Assembly (NCBI GenBank): GCA_030604345.1
Contig: JAUVWB010000156.1
Span: 1-5,001, forward strand
Length of the DNA stretch: 5,001 nucleotides
Origin: Desulfofustis sp.
GTDB lineage: Bacteria > Desulfobacterota > Desulfobulbia > Desulfobulbales > Desulfocapsaceae
Reading direction: 5' to 3'
The position numbers and the translations under genes are program-made. Under the pieces are notes generated by a model, which was not told the DNA's origin, ran no database searches, and saw nothing but the letters and a program-made list of their open reading frames with translations. Of the stretch, positions 1 to 5,001 are shown one piece after another (within the stretch, counting starts at the first letter, position 1; every line of letters begins with the position of its first letter).

Positions 1-1
1 G

Positions 2-688
2 CTCATCGGCATCTGCATCGAGATCATTATCGAGGCCCTGAAGATGACCCGGGGGATCGGCACCATCACCGGCTTTATCACCAATGGTCCGGAAGCGCTC
101 TGTCTCGTGGTCGGCCTGGTGGCCGGGGATATCCTGTTTGCCGCCTCGACCCCGCTCGGTTCCAATTTCATGAACCCGCTGCTGCTCTATATCGCCGCGT
201 TGCTCTGCAGCTGTCTGTGGGCGGTGCTGCGTTGCCGGCCGATCTACTCGCTGCTGACCATCGTCGTCACCGCCCTGTTCGCCGGGGGCTTCTTTTTCAT
301 CGAGCCCAGCGCCTATTTCTGGTGGGCGGTCACCGCCTTTGCGGTCAGCACCCCCTTGTTTCTCATTCGACCGGGCGAACCGGATCCGGTCATGGAAGAG
401 GGGGAGATCCCGCAACCCAAGCGCTGGTTGGCGCCTGCCGTCATTATCCTGATCGGCGCCGGATACCTGCTGGACGGGGTGGTCAGTTTCGCCTCGGAGC
501 ATTCGCGCGCCCCGAAAGGGGTCATCGGCTTCTTCGTGTTGGCCGCCCTGACCAGCTGGCCGGAATTCAAGTCCTGCCTGGCTCTGCTCAACCGCGGCAA
601 ACACCTGGCGGCCATTCTCAACATCACCGTCTCCAACCTCACCAACATCTGGCTGGCCCTGCTCGGCGTCATCATTTATCTGATTTGA
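2..688 (+). CDS. CaCA-family (sodium/calcium exchanger-like) membrane antiporter, 5' end missing
   Basis: An inner-membrane cation antiporter of the Ca2+:cation antiporter (CaCA) superfamily is the best reading. The frame is open from the left edge with no stop, so the gene starts outside the window; the ATG at 44 is probably internal. Counting the codon at position 2 as residue 1, 228 residues are visible. Both family alpha-repeats can be seen: the first around residues 15-60 with NGPEA (Glu31) and GSNFMNP (53-59), the second around 184-222 with TSWPEF (Glu188) and SNLTN (211-215). The Pro-Glu pair plus an Asn-rich SN..N helix in each repeat is the ion-binding signature of the family. About eight hydrophobic segments are visible, with one short acidic hydrophilic loop at roughly 123-142, where these proteins carry their central loop. 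The second repeat lacks the usual Gly before Ser-Asn. The transported ion cannot be told from sequence. The next gene follows after 63 bp on the same strand, so co-transcription is possible, but a functional link to the downstream genes is not evident. Confidence 0.8.
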   Translation, partial: LIGICIEIIIEALKMTRGIGTITGFITNGPEALCLVVGLVAGDILFAASTPLGSNFMNPLLLYIAALLCSCLWAVLRCRPIYSLLTIVVTALFAGGFFFIEPSAYFWWAVTAFAVSTPLFLIRPGEPDPVMEEGEIPQPKRWLAPAVIILIGAGYLLDGVVSFASEHSRAPKGVIGFFVLAALTSWPEFKSCLALLNRGKHLAAILNITVSNLTNIWLALLGVIIYLI

Positions 689-751
689 GCGGTTCGCTCC
701 AGCCCCCTGGTGTTGACGGTTAAGATCAGGTGCATTATCTCTTGAAGAACG

Positions 752-1537
752 GTGTTGTATCGGCTTCCCTTCAAAGGAGAACACTCTACCTGGAACCGTG
801 CGCCCATGGCCTCATCAAGCCTCCTCTACTCGTTGCTGCTGCTCTTCCTCATTCTTATCTCCACCATCGGGGTTCCCCAGGTGAAAGGAGCGACCATGCA
901 GAACGCTGAGGGTCCAGCGCCACAGAGCGGCGCGGCGCCGCCACCGATCGTGGTGCTCGGCGCCTCCTACGCCGCCGGCCTCGAACGCACCAGCCTGGCC
1001 GGTCACCCGGTTATCAACAAGGGCGTCGGCGGCCAGCAGTCCCATGAAATGCTCGCCCGTTTCCAACAAGATGTGATCGATCTGCAACCGGGCATGGTTA
1101 TCATCTGGGGATTCATCAACGACATCTTTCGCTCCGAAAGAGCCGCCATGGAGCAGACCATCGCCGCTGTCAAGCAGTACTATGAGGCGATGGTCGATCT
1201 GGCCCGGAGCAACGGCATCACCCCCTTGCTGGCCACCGAGATAACCATGAGCAGCCGTCCGGGACTCATAAACCAGCTGCGTTCTCTGATCGGCAGGCTT
1301 GCCGGTAAGACCAGTTATCAGGAACACATCAACAGCCAGGTGATGGCCGTCAATCGCTGGCTGCACGAGTATGCCGACGAAAACGGGCTGATCCTGCTCG
1401 ATCTTCAGGCCCAGCTGGCAGATGGCGGGATCATGCGCAACAGCCGTTACGCCCTGTCGGACGGCAGCCATGTCTCGAACGAAGGGTATCAGATCCTTGC
1501 CGACTATCTGGAACGACGATTGAAAGATCTTCCGTGA
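752..1537 (+). CDS. SGNH/GDSL-type hydrolase, probably exported
   Basis: A likely serine esterase, lipase or acyltransferase of the SGNH superfamily, 261 residues from the GTG at 752. Blocks in order: I, VVLGASYAAG with candidate nucleophile Ser72 (GAS replaces the usual GDS); II, NKGVGGQQS around 89-97 giving the oxyanion Gly; III, WGFINDI with Asn123; V, SDGSHVSNEGY with Asp237 and His240. The catalytic Ser, Gly, Asn and Asp-His set is therefore complete. Residues 19-47 form a hydrophobic Leu-rich stretch followed by VKGA, which looks like a signal peptide with cleavage near Ala47, so the enzyme probably works in the periplasm or outer envelope. The start is uncertain. GTG 752 has only a weak ribosome site but supplies basic residues before the hydrophobic core. 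ATG 806 (residue 19) starts right at that core. ATG 896 (residue 49) has the best ribosome site but would remove the export signal. The NadE-like gene follows on the same strand, suggesting an operon. Specific substrate unknown. Confidence 0.85.
   Translation: MLYRLPFKGEHSTWNRAPMASSSLLYSLLLLFLILISTIGVPQVKGATMQNAEGPAPQSGAAPPPIVVLGASYAAGLERTSLAGHPVINKGVGGQQSHEMLARFQQDVIDLQPGMVIIWGFINDIFRSERAAMEQTIAAVKQYYEAMVDLARSNGITPLLATEITMSSRPGLINQLRSLIGRLAGKTSYQEHINSQVMAVNRWLHEYADENGLILLDLQAQLADGGIMRNSRYALSDGSHVSNEGYQILADYLERRLKDLP
884..890 (+). promoter_or_regulatory. Strong internal Shine-Dalgarno (AAAGGAG) before ATG 896
   Basis: AAAGGAG lies 5 bases before an in-frame ATG at 896, the best ribosome binding site near the hydrolase start. 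Using it would give a 213-residue protein without the Leu-rich signal sequence but with all SGNH blocks. It either marks the true start, in which case the upstream hydrophobic coding stretch is a coincidence, or a second start producing a cytoplasmic form. A further AAAGGAG at 773-779 has no start codon at a usual distance. Confidence 0.45.
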
Positions 1538-1591
1538 CCGGCACGGGCCGGCAAACCGGTGTCACATCATCCTCAGCAACAAGGCGCAACC
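1538..1591 (+). other. Short gap between hydrolase and NadE-like gene with a small hairpin
   Basis: The 54-bp gap holds an inverted repeat just after the hydrolase stop: CCGGC at 1538-1542 and GCCGG at 1547-1551 with a 4-base loop. It lacks a T-run, so it is not a convincing terminator. No good promoter is seen, which supports co-transcription of the two genes. Confidence 0.35.
1581..1586 (+). promoter_or_regulatory. Ribosome binding site (AAGGCG) deciding the NadE-like start
   Basis: AAGGCG ends 5 bases before ATG 1592. The alternative in-frame GTG at 1559 has no purine-rich site in front and would add only 11 residues (MSHHPQQQGAT) that do not look like part of the family fold. This supports 1592 as the start. 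Confidence 0.5.
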
Positions 1592-2581
1592 ATGACCCAG
1601 GCACAGACCATTGAGCAGCGACTGGCCATCGATCCGGCGCAAGAAGTCGAACGAATCGCCTCCGGCCTGACCGAGGCCTTGCGTTCCATTCGCCGCAAAG
1701 GACTGGTGGTGGCGGTCTCCGGCGGCATCGACAGCAGCGTCACCCTGGCGCTGGCGGCACGCATCCTCGGCAGGGAACGGGTCCTGGCCCTGCAGATGCC
1801 GGAGCGCCATTCGGCCGAGGAGACCCTCGGCTTGAGCGGCCTACTCGCCGACACCTTCGGCGTCGAGCGGATTCATGAGGACATCTCCGGCCCCCTTGAA
1901 GCGGTCCGCTTTTACGAACGCTACGATGAAGCCGTTCGCCAGGTGATCCCCGCCTATGGCTCCGGCTGGAAATCCAAGATCGTCATCCCCAGCGTCATCG
2001 ACAACCCCGGCTACACGATCTTCTCGATCATCGCCCAATCCCCGACCGGGGAGACCGTCAAGAAACGGCTGCCGCTGGCCGCCTATCTGGGCATCGTCGC
2101 CGCCACCAATTTCAAACAGCGTATCCGCAAGATGTTCGAGTACTACCATGCCGACCGGCTCAATTTCGCCGTGGCCGGGACCCCGAACCGGCTGGAGTAT
2201 GACCAGGGATTCTTCGTCAAACTCGGCGACGGGGCCGCTGACATCAAACCCATCGCCCACCTCTACAAGAGCCAGGTCTACCGTCTGGCAGAGCATCTCG
2301 GCGTTCCCGAAGAAATCCGGCGACGACCGCCCACCACCGACACCTACTCCCTGGCCCAGGGCCAGGATGAATTCTATTTCAGCCTCCCCCACGACAAGAT
2401 GGACATCTGTCTCTACGCCAGGAACCACGGCATCGCAGCCGGCACCGTGGCCGAGGAAATCGGCCTGACCGAGGAGCAGGTGACCAGGGTCTTCCGGGAC
2501 ATCGACACCAAACGCTCAACCACCGCCTACCTGCACCGCGCCCCGATTCTCATAGCTGAAGTCCCGGAGATCACTCACTGA
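1592..2581 (+). CDS. NAD synthetase (NadE)-like ATP pyrophosphatase, divergent subgroup
   Basis: An N-type ATP pyrophosphatase related to ammonia-dependent NAD synthetase, 329 residues from ATG 1592. The PP-loop SGGIDSS is at residues 43-49. Further NadE-like signatures are NFKQRIRKM (173-181), GTPNRLE (196-202) and GDGAADIKPIAHLYK (212-226). Such enzymes adenylate a carboxylate and then release AMP on attack by ammonia; in NadE the substrate is nicotinate adenine dinucleotide. There is no glutaminase (CN-hydrolase) domain, so ammonia would come from elsewhere. Oddities: the substrate-side segment reads PPTTDTYSLAQGQDE (246-260) instead of the usual PS/A-x-L-x-x-GQ-x-DE pattern. The stretch between the PP-loop and the Asn-x-x-x-Arg-x-Arg motif looks a few tens of residues longer than I recall for classic NadE (extra sequence around 105-160). 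The C-terminus, around 300-322, is Arg/Lys-rich with a TKRSTTAYLHR segment. It sits downstream of the SGNH gene and faces a carrier-protein/amidotransferase operon, so it may amidate another carboxylate. The fold call is secure; the NAD role is not. Confidence 0.82.
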   Translation: MTQAQTIEQRLAIDPAQEVERIASGLTEALRSIRRKGLVVAVSGGIDSSVTLALAARILGRERVLALQMPERHSAEETLGLSGLLADTFGVERIHEDISGPLEAVRFYERYDEAVRQVIPAYGSGWKSKIVIPSVIDNPGYTIFSIIAQSPTGETVKKRLPLAAYLGIVAATNFKQRIRKMFEYYHADRLNFAVAGTPNRLEYDQGFFVKLGDGAADIKPIAHLYKSQVYRLAEHLGVPEEIRRRPPTTDTYSLAQGQDEFYFSLPHDKMDICLYARNHGIAAGTVAEEIGLTEEQVTRVFRDIDTKRSTTAYLHRAPILIAEVPEITH

Positions 2582-2598
2582 CCTCGACAATAACTCGA

Positions 2599-2617
2599 CC
2601 GCAGTGTCACTCTGCGG
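2599..2617. repeat. Inverted repeat just past the NadE-like stop
   Basis: CCGCAG (2599-2604) pairs with CTGCGG (2612-2617) around a 7-base loop. It starts 17 bases after the stop codon. No T-tract follows on the + strand, so it is a weak terminator candidate, or a 3'-end stabilising hairpin. Confidence 0.5.
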
Positions 2618-2674
2618 GGCCATCACCGGCAGGGTTGGCTGGATGTGCCGGAGGCTGCCTCGCGGAGGCCCGGC

Positions 2675-2692
2675 GGGCCGGAGAAAAGGCCC
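2675..2692 (+). repeat. Hairpin with GGAGAAAA loop
   Basis: GGGCC (2675-2679) pairs with GGCCC (2688-2692), leaving the purine loop GGAGAAAA. The left arm can alternatively pair with GGCCC at 2667-2671, so two folds compete. The GGA in the loop is shared with the next two hairpins. Confidence 0.5.
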
Positions 2693-2696
2693 GAAG

Positions 2697-2721
2697 GGTT
2701 GCGGACAGGACGTCCGCAACC
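2697..2721 (+). repeat. Perfect 10-bp hairpin with AGGAC loop
   Basis: GGTTGCGGAC (2697-2706) is the exact reverse complement of GTCCGCAACC (2712-2721); the loop is AGGAC. As RNA, the tip reads ACAGGACGU, close to the CsrA/RsmA recognition pattern (GGA presented in a loop with AC/GU flanks). The structure is seen directly; the protein-binding role is inference. Confidence 0.6.
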
Positions 2722-2753
2722 GGCGGTCAGGCCATGGATGGCCTGTCTGCCGG
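2720..2753 (+). repeat. Long hairpin with TGGA tetraloop
   Basis: CAGGCCA (2728-2734) pairs with TGGCCTG (2739-2745) around loop TGGA. After a T-T mismatch, the stem continues through a G-C and a G-T pair to CCGGC (2720-2724) with GCCGG (2749-2753). It abuts the preceding hairpin, sharing two bases. The loop again presents GGA. Its 3' arm also overlaps the stem of the next repeat at 2750-2779, so the two are mutually exclusive. Confidence 0.55.
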
Positions 2754-2779
2754 CCGATCCGTCCCGCCGATCAGGCCGG
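2750..2779. repeat. Inverted repeat competing with the preceding hairpin
   Basis: CCGGCC (2750-2755) and GATC (2756-2759) pair with GATC (2769-2772) and GGCCGG (2774-2779), with one bulged A and a 9-base loop. No T-run follows. It could act as part of the transcript end on either strand. Confidence 0.45.
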
Positions 2780-2842
2780 AGAGCAGCAGCCGGAGGTACA
2801 CCCAACCATTCCGGAAACGTGCGGATCTCTCAATAATGAAAC

Positions 2843-4354
2843 TCAAGCACCAAATGAAACCTTGTCAATCAACGTTTTGAGTTCGGCAGTCTGAATCTTC
2901 CCGGTCGAGGTCTTGGGCAACTCATCCCGGAAAATCACCTGATGCGGGACTTTGAACGCCGGCAGCTGACGCCGGCAGTGTTTGAGGATGTCTCTGGCGC
3001 TCAAGGCCGCACCCGGCTTGAGGACCACCAAGGCGACGATCTTCTCGCCGAGGATCTGATCCGGCGTCCCGGCCACCGCAGCCTCGTGAACGGGCCGCAG
3101 TTCCATGATCGTCTCTTCGATCTCCTTGGGGGCGATACGATGTGAGCCGGACTTGATCATGGCGCTCCGGCGCCCCTCGATGAACAGGAACCCCTCATCA
3201 TCCAGCCGCGCCAGATCCCCGGTCCATAGCTTGCCGTCCCTGAGAACGGCGGCCGTCGCCTGCGGCTGGCGCCAGTAACCGAGCATGATGTTGTCGCCTG
3301 AAGCCACAATCTCCCCCACTTCTCCGACCGCAGCCGGCGAGCCGTCCGGACGGCAGACTTCCAGCACGACGCCGGGGATCGCCTTGCCGATGGAGCCGGC
3401 CTTGTCGAGGATGCGGTGTGGTTCGAGATAGCTGAGCCGCGGCGCCGCCTCGGTCTGGCCGTACATGATGTAGATTTCCGCCTCCGGGAAGACCTGCTGC
3501 AGCTCGCGGGCCACCGCCGGCGCCATGGCCGCTCCGGCCTGGGTGAGGTAGCGCAGCGCCGGAAACCGATAATCGCGGACGGCGGAACGATTCAGCAGAA
3601 TGGCAAAACTGGAAGGCACTCCGGAAAAACCGGTGACCTGCTCGGCGACCATCTGATCGAGGATCAGATTCGGGTAGAGGAAACTCTGGTTGACCACCAG
3701 GGTGCCGCCCACCGCCACATGGGTGAGGAGCACGGAATTGCCGTAGGAATAAAAAAACGGCAGCACCGCCATCACCGAATCGTCCCTGGTCAACTTCAGA
3801 TAAGAGACATTGGAACGGGTATTGGCCAGCAGATTGCGATGGCTGAGCATCACGCCCTTCGGGGCACCGGTGGTTCCCGAGGTGTAGATGATCTGGCAGA
3901 GGTCGTCCGGCCTGAGATCCGGCCACGCCCGGTGGGCCGTCGTTCCGCCGAGGGCACGGATGTCGAAGCTGAGCACGGCCACCGACGGCTGAGCCTCGAT
4001 CACCGGCCGATAACTGCGAAACCGCTCCTGGGCCAACACCGCCGCCGCCTCGCTGTCGGCCAACACGGTGGCCAAGGTTCGCTCAGACGTCTGGGTGTTG
4101 AGCCCGACCGCCACCGCCCCGGCGCTGATGACGCCAAAGTAGGAGGACACATAATCGATGGCGTTTTCGGTCAGGATACCGACCCGGTCGCCGGGCCGTA
4201 TCCCCCCGGCCAACAGCCACTGGCCGATGGCCTCGGCACGCTGCTGCAACTGCCGATAGGAAATCCGCTCCGCTCCCTGGACCAGGGCCGTCCGCTCCGG
4301 CTCATCCAGAGCCGCACGACGGAGCAGGGAATGAACCAGGCCGTCGTCGCTCAT
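2843..4354 (-). CDS. AMP-forming acyl-CoA ligase/acyl-ACP synthetase family enzyme (ANL superfamily)
   Basis: A full-length 503-residue adenylate-forming enzyme. It should activate a carboxylic acid with ATP to an acyl-AMP and pass it to a thiol, here most plausibly the phosphopantetheine arm of the carrier protein encoded just upstream. Core motifs in order: A3 P-loop YTSGTTGAPKG (157-167), A5 YGQTE (298-302), A7 TGD (378-380), A8 GRRSAMIKSGSHRIAPKEIE (394-413), A10 PKTSTGKIQ with the catalytic Lys486. The usual Asp pair of the A8 hinge (GRxDD) is Ser397-Ala398 here. No condensation or carrier domain is fused and no membrane segment is seen, so it is a stand-alone cytoplasmic ligase. The ATG overlaps the carrier gene's stop in ATGA, pointing to translational coupling; the site before the ATG is only weakly purine-rich. 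Size and company resemble ligases of exosortase A-type polysaccharide loci, but no PEP-CTERM gene is visible here. The acid substrate is unknown. Confidence 0.9.
   Translation of the reverse strand: MSDDGLVHSLLRRAALDEPERTALVQGAERISYRQLQQRAEAIGQWLLAGGIRPGDRVGILTENAIDYVSSYFGVISAGAVAVGLNTQTSERTLATVLADSEAAAVLAQERFRSYRPVIEAQPSVAVLSFDIRALGGTTAHRAWPDLRPDDLCQIIYTSGTTGAPKGVMLSHRNLLANTRSNVSYLKLTRDDSVMAVLPFFYSYGNSVLLTHVAVGGTLVVNQSFLYPNLILDQMVAEQVTGFSGVPSSFAILLNRSAVRDYRFPALRYLTQAGAAMAPAVARELQQVFPEAEIYIMYGQTEAAPRLSYLEPHRILDKAGSIGKAIPGVVLEVCRPDGSPAAVGEVGEIVASGDNIMLGYWRQPQATAAVLRDGKLWTGDLARLDDEGFLFIEGRRSAMIKSGSHRIAPKEIEETIMELRPVHEAAVAGTPDQILGEKIVALVVLKPGAALSARDILKHCRRQLPAFKVPHQVIFRDELPKTSTGKIQTAELKTLIDKVSFGA
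4351..4354 (-). promoter_or_regulatory. ATGA stop/start overlap coupling carrier and ligase genes
   Basis: Read leftward, ATGA contains the ligase ATG (4354-4352) and the carrier TGA (4353-4351). Such overlaps usually mean ribosomes reinitiate, keeping the two proteins in fixed ratio. Confidence 0.75.
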
Positions 4355-4602
4355 GTGCTCTGCTTTCTCTCGATATAGGCGGCCACCTTGACGACACTGT
4401 CGAGATTTTCCGGGATCAGTTCCTCGTCCTCAACACTGATGGCAAACGTCTCCTCAAGCCAATCCACCAACTCCAGAATACCGGTGGAATCGATTATCCC
4501 CTGCTCGAGAAACGATGCGTCGTTGACCAGGGCGTCAGCGTCGGCATCAAAGAGGAAGTGTTCGAAGATAAATGCTCGAATTTTCTCAATCGTGTCTTCC
4601 AT
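4351..4602 (-). CDS. Acyl/peptidyl carrier protein
   Basis: A stand-alone 83-residue phosphopantetheine carrier protein. The attachment site is in GIIDST (35-40), with Ser39 as the predicted modified residue, followed by the helix-II-like GILELVDWLEETF. The protein is strongly acidic, as carrier proteins are, and its length fits one complete four-helix domain. It would hold an activated acid as a thioester for the neighbouring ligase and amidotransferase. It lies between them: 30 bases after the amidotransferase stop, and overlapping the ligase start by 4 bases. AAAAGG at 4615-4610 is a good ribosome site 7 bases before the ATG. The motif is not the DSL of housekeeping fatty-acid AcpP, so a dedicated pathway carrier is more likely. 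Confidence 0.9.
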   Translation of the reverse strand: MEDTIEKIRAFIFEHFLFDADADALVNDASFLEQGIIDSTGILELVDWLEETFAISVEDEELIPENLDSVVKVAAYIERKQST

Positions 4603-4609
4603 GCGGGAG

Positions 4610-4615
4610 CCTTTT
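4610..4615 (-). promoter_or_regulatory. Ribosome binding site of the carrier-protein gene
   Basis: Read leftward the sequence is AAAAGG, ending 7 bases before ATG 4602. It lies in the 30-base gap after the amidotransferase stop, where no promoter or terminator is seen, so the genes are probably on one transcript. Confidence 0.5.
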
Positions 4616-4632
4616 CTTTTGCGGAGTTGAGG

Positions 4633-5001
4633 TTATGACACCACTTTCACATTTTCCAGGACCGGAGGTGTCTCAGCCCGGAAATGCTTCACCATTTTTT
4701 CCCAGAGGATCTGGGTTGAAAGAATGCCCACGAAGGCCATGTTCTCCCGGAACCCCTGCCGCTGCTTCTTGCGGCATTTGGCCACCAGTTGCCGGACGGC
4801 GTTGTTGCGAAACAGACCGGCCTCGTCGAGCAGCTGTTCCGAGAGATAATAATCCAGATAGTCCGGTTCGCCGTCGCCGAAGAAACTGAGGATGTCCGGC
4901 GCCATGTAGGGCTGCTTCTTGCGCTGTGTCACTCGCGGCGGCAGCAGGTCGCGCACCGCCCGTTTGAGGATGTTCTTCTCGTTGAGCCCTTTCATCTTGT
5001 A
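4633..5001 (-). CDS. Asparagine synthase-type amidotransferase, C-terminal end only
   Basis: The last 122 codons of a protein whose start lies beyond the right edge; the frame is open to base 5001, so the ATG at 4995 is internal. The opening residues, YKMKGLNEKNILKRAVRDLL followed by PPRVTQRKKQPYMAP, match the C-terminal part of the AsnB synthetase domain (K-x-LLR-A-x-x-x-LLP, then R-K-K-x-x-x-x-x-P). A lysine in RKKQPY is probably the equivalent of the catalytic Lys of AsnB and beta-lactam synthetase. The tail ends with FVGILSTQILWEKMVKHF, as in the terminal helix of the family. The enzyme would adenylate a carboxylate and form an amide with glutamine-derived ammonia or an amine. The N-terminal glutaminase domain and PP-loop are outside the window, so activity cannot be judged. 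Its position as the upstream gene of a carrier-ligase pair argues for a pathway enzyme rather than housekeeping asparagine synthesis; hence no gene symbol is given. Confidence 0.85.
   Translation of the reverse strand, partial: YKMKGLNEKNILKRAVRDLLPPRVTQRKKQPYMAPDILSFFGDGEPDYLDYYLSEQLLDEAGLFRNNAVRQLVAKCRKKQRQGFRENMAFVGILSTQILWEKMVKHFRAETPPVLENVKVVS

Larger units (their letters stand above)
2582..2842. other. Hairpin-rich non-coding region between convergent operons
   Basis: The 261 bp between the two converging stop codons has no convincing gene; short open frames across it are translations of GC-rich repeats and run on into the antisense of the ligase gene. It holds a chain of inverted repeats: 2599-2617, 2657-2669, 2675-2692 (competing with 2667-2679), 2697-2721, 2720-2753 and 2750-2779. 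None is followed by a clear T-run on either strand, so classical Rho-independent termination is not evident, although the dense pairing could still stop or stabilise both transcripts. Several loops show GGA on the + strand. The last 60 bases before the ligase stop are less structured and more AT-rich. Confidence 0.6.

Noticed and set aside
713..740. Possible sigma-70 promoter before the hydrolase gene (TTGACG, then CATTAT)
   Set aside because: The -35-like TTGACG is good, but the best -10-like hexamer CATTAT (733-738) is only 14 bases away, too short, and better-spaced hexamers match poorly.
815..1471. Leftward 218-codon open frame
   Set aside because: Antisense to the SGNH hydrolase, which has its catalytic blocks in the + frame.
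1841..2428. Leftward 195-codon open frame
   Set aside because: Antisense to the NadE-like gene, with no family signature; shadow of GC-rich codons.
2604..2894. Small open frames across the convergent intergenic region
   Set aside because: They translate hairpin arms into Arg/Gly/Pro-rich sequence, have no good ribosome sites, and some run into the ligase gene antisense.
3416..4378. Long 320-codon rightward open frame
   Set aside because: It is antisense to the ligase gene, whose ANL motifs are all intact. Its His/Arg/Gly-rich product has no recognisable domain and is a by-product of high GC codon bias.
1..5001. CRISPR array, tRNA/rRNA genes, transposase or insertion-sequence ends
   Set aside because: No regularly spaced direct repeats, no tRNA cloverleaf-like segment, and no transposase motifs were seen in any frame.

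Overview
The window looks like a piece of a GC-rich Gram-negative chromosome. My guess is a Desulfobacterota-type (deltaproteobacterial) bacterium. That rests only on overall base composition, codon use and the kinds of genes present, because no taxonomic marker gene lies in the window.

Layout. Positions 2-2581 read rightward: the 3' part of a CaCA-family (Na+/Ca2+ exchanger-like) membrane antiporter cut by the window edge, then an SGNH/GDSL-type hydrolase with a signal-peptide-like N-terminus, then a divergent NAD synthetase (NadE)-like ATP pyrophosphatase. Positions 2843-5001 read leftward as a tight operon, in transcription order: the C-terminal end of an asparagine-synthase-type amidotransferase (cut by the right edge), a small acyl/peptidyl carrier protein, and an AMP-forming acyl-CoA ligase-type enzyme. 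The carrier and ligase genes overlap by 4 bases (ATGA). The two gene sets converge on a 261-bp non-coding region rich in GC hairpins, several of which show GGA in their loops.

How the genes may work together (inference). Ligase plus carrier protein plus asparagine-synthase-like amidotransferase is a recurring trio, seen for example in exosortase A/exopolysaccharide-type loci and specialised-metabolite loci. The ligase would adenylate a carboxylic acid and load it on the carrier thiol, and the amidotransferase would make an amide bond. Across the intergenic region, the NadE-like enzyme is a second ATP-dependent amide-forming family, and the SGNH enzyme is a candidate esterase/transacylase. Together this suggests a locus making or attaching an acyl or amino-acyl amide modification, possibly on an envelope polysaccharide or lipid. 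The substrate cannot be read from the sequence.

Most notable for follow-up: the combined five-gene set, the altered NadE-like signature, the array of GGA-loop hairpins between the converging operons, the GAS (instead of GDS) block and the competing start sites of the hydrolase, and the unusual hinge residues of the ligase.
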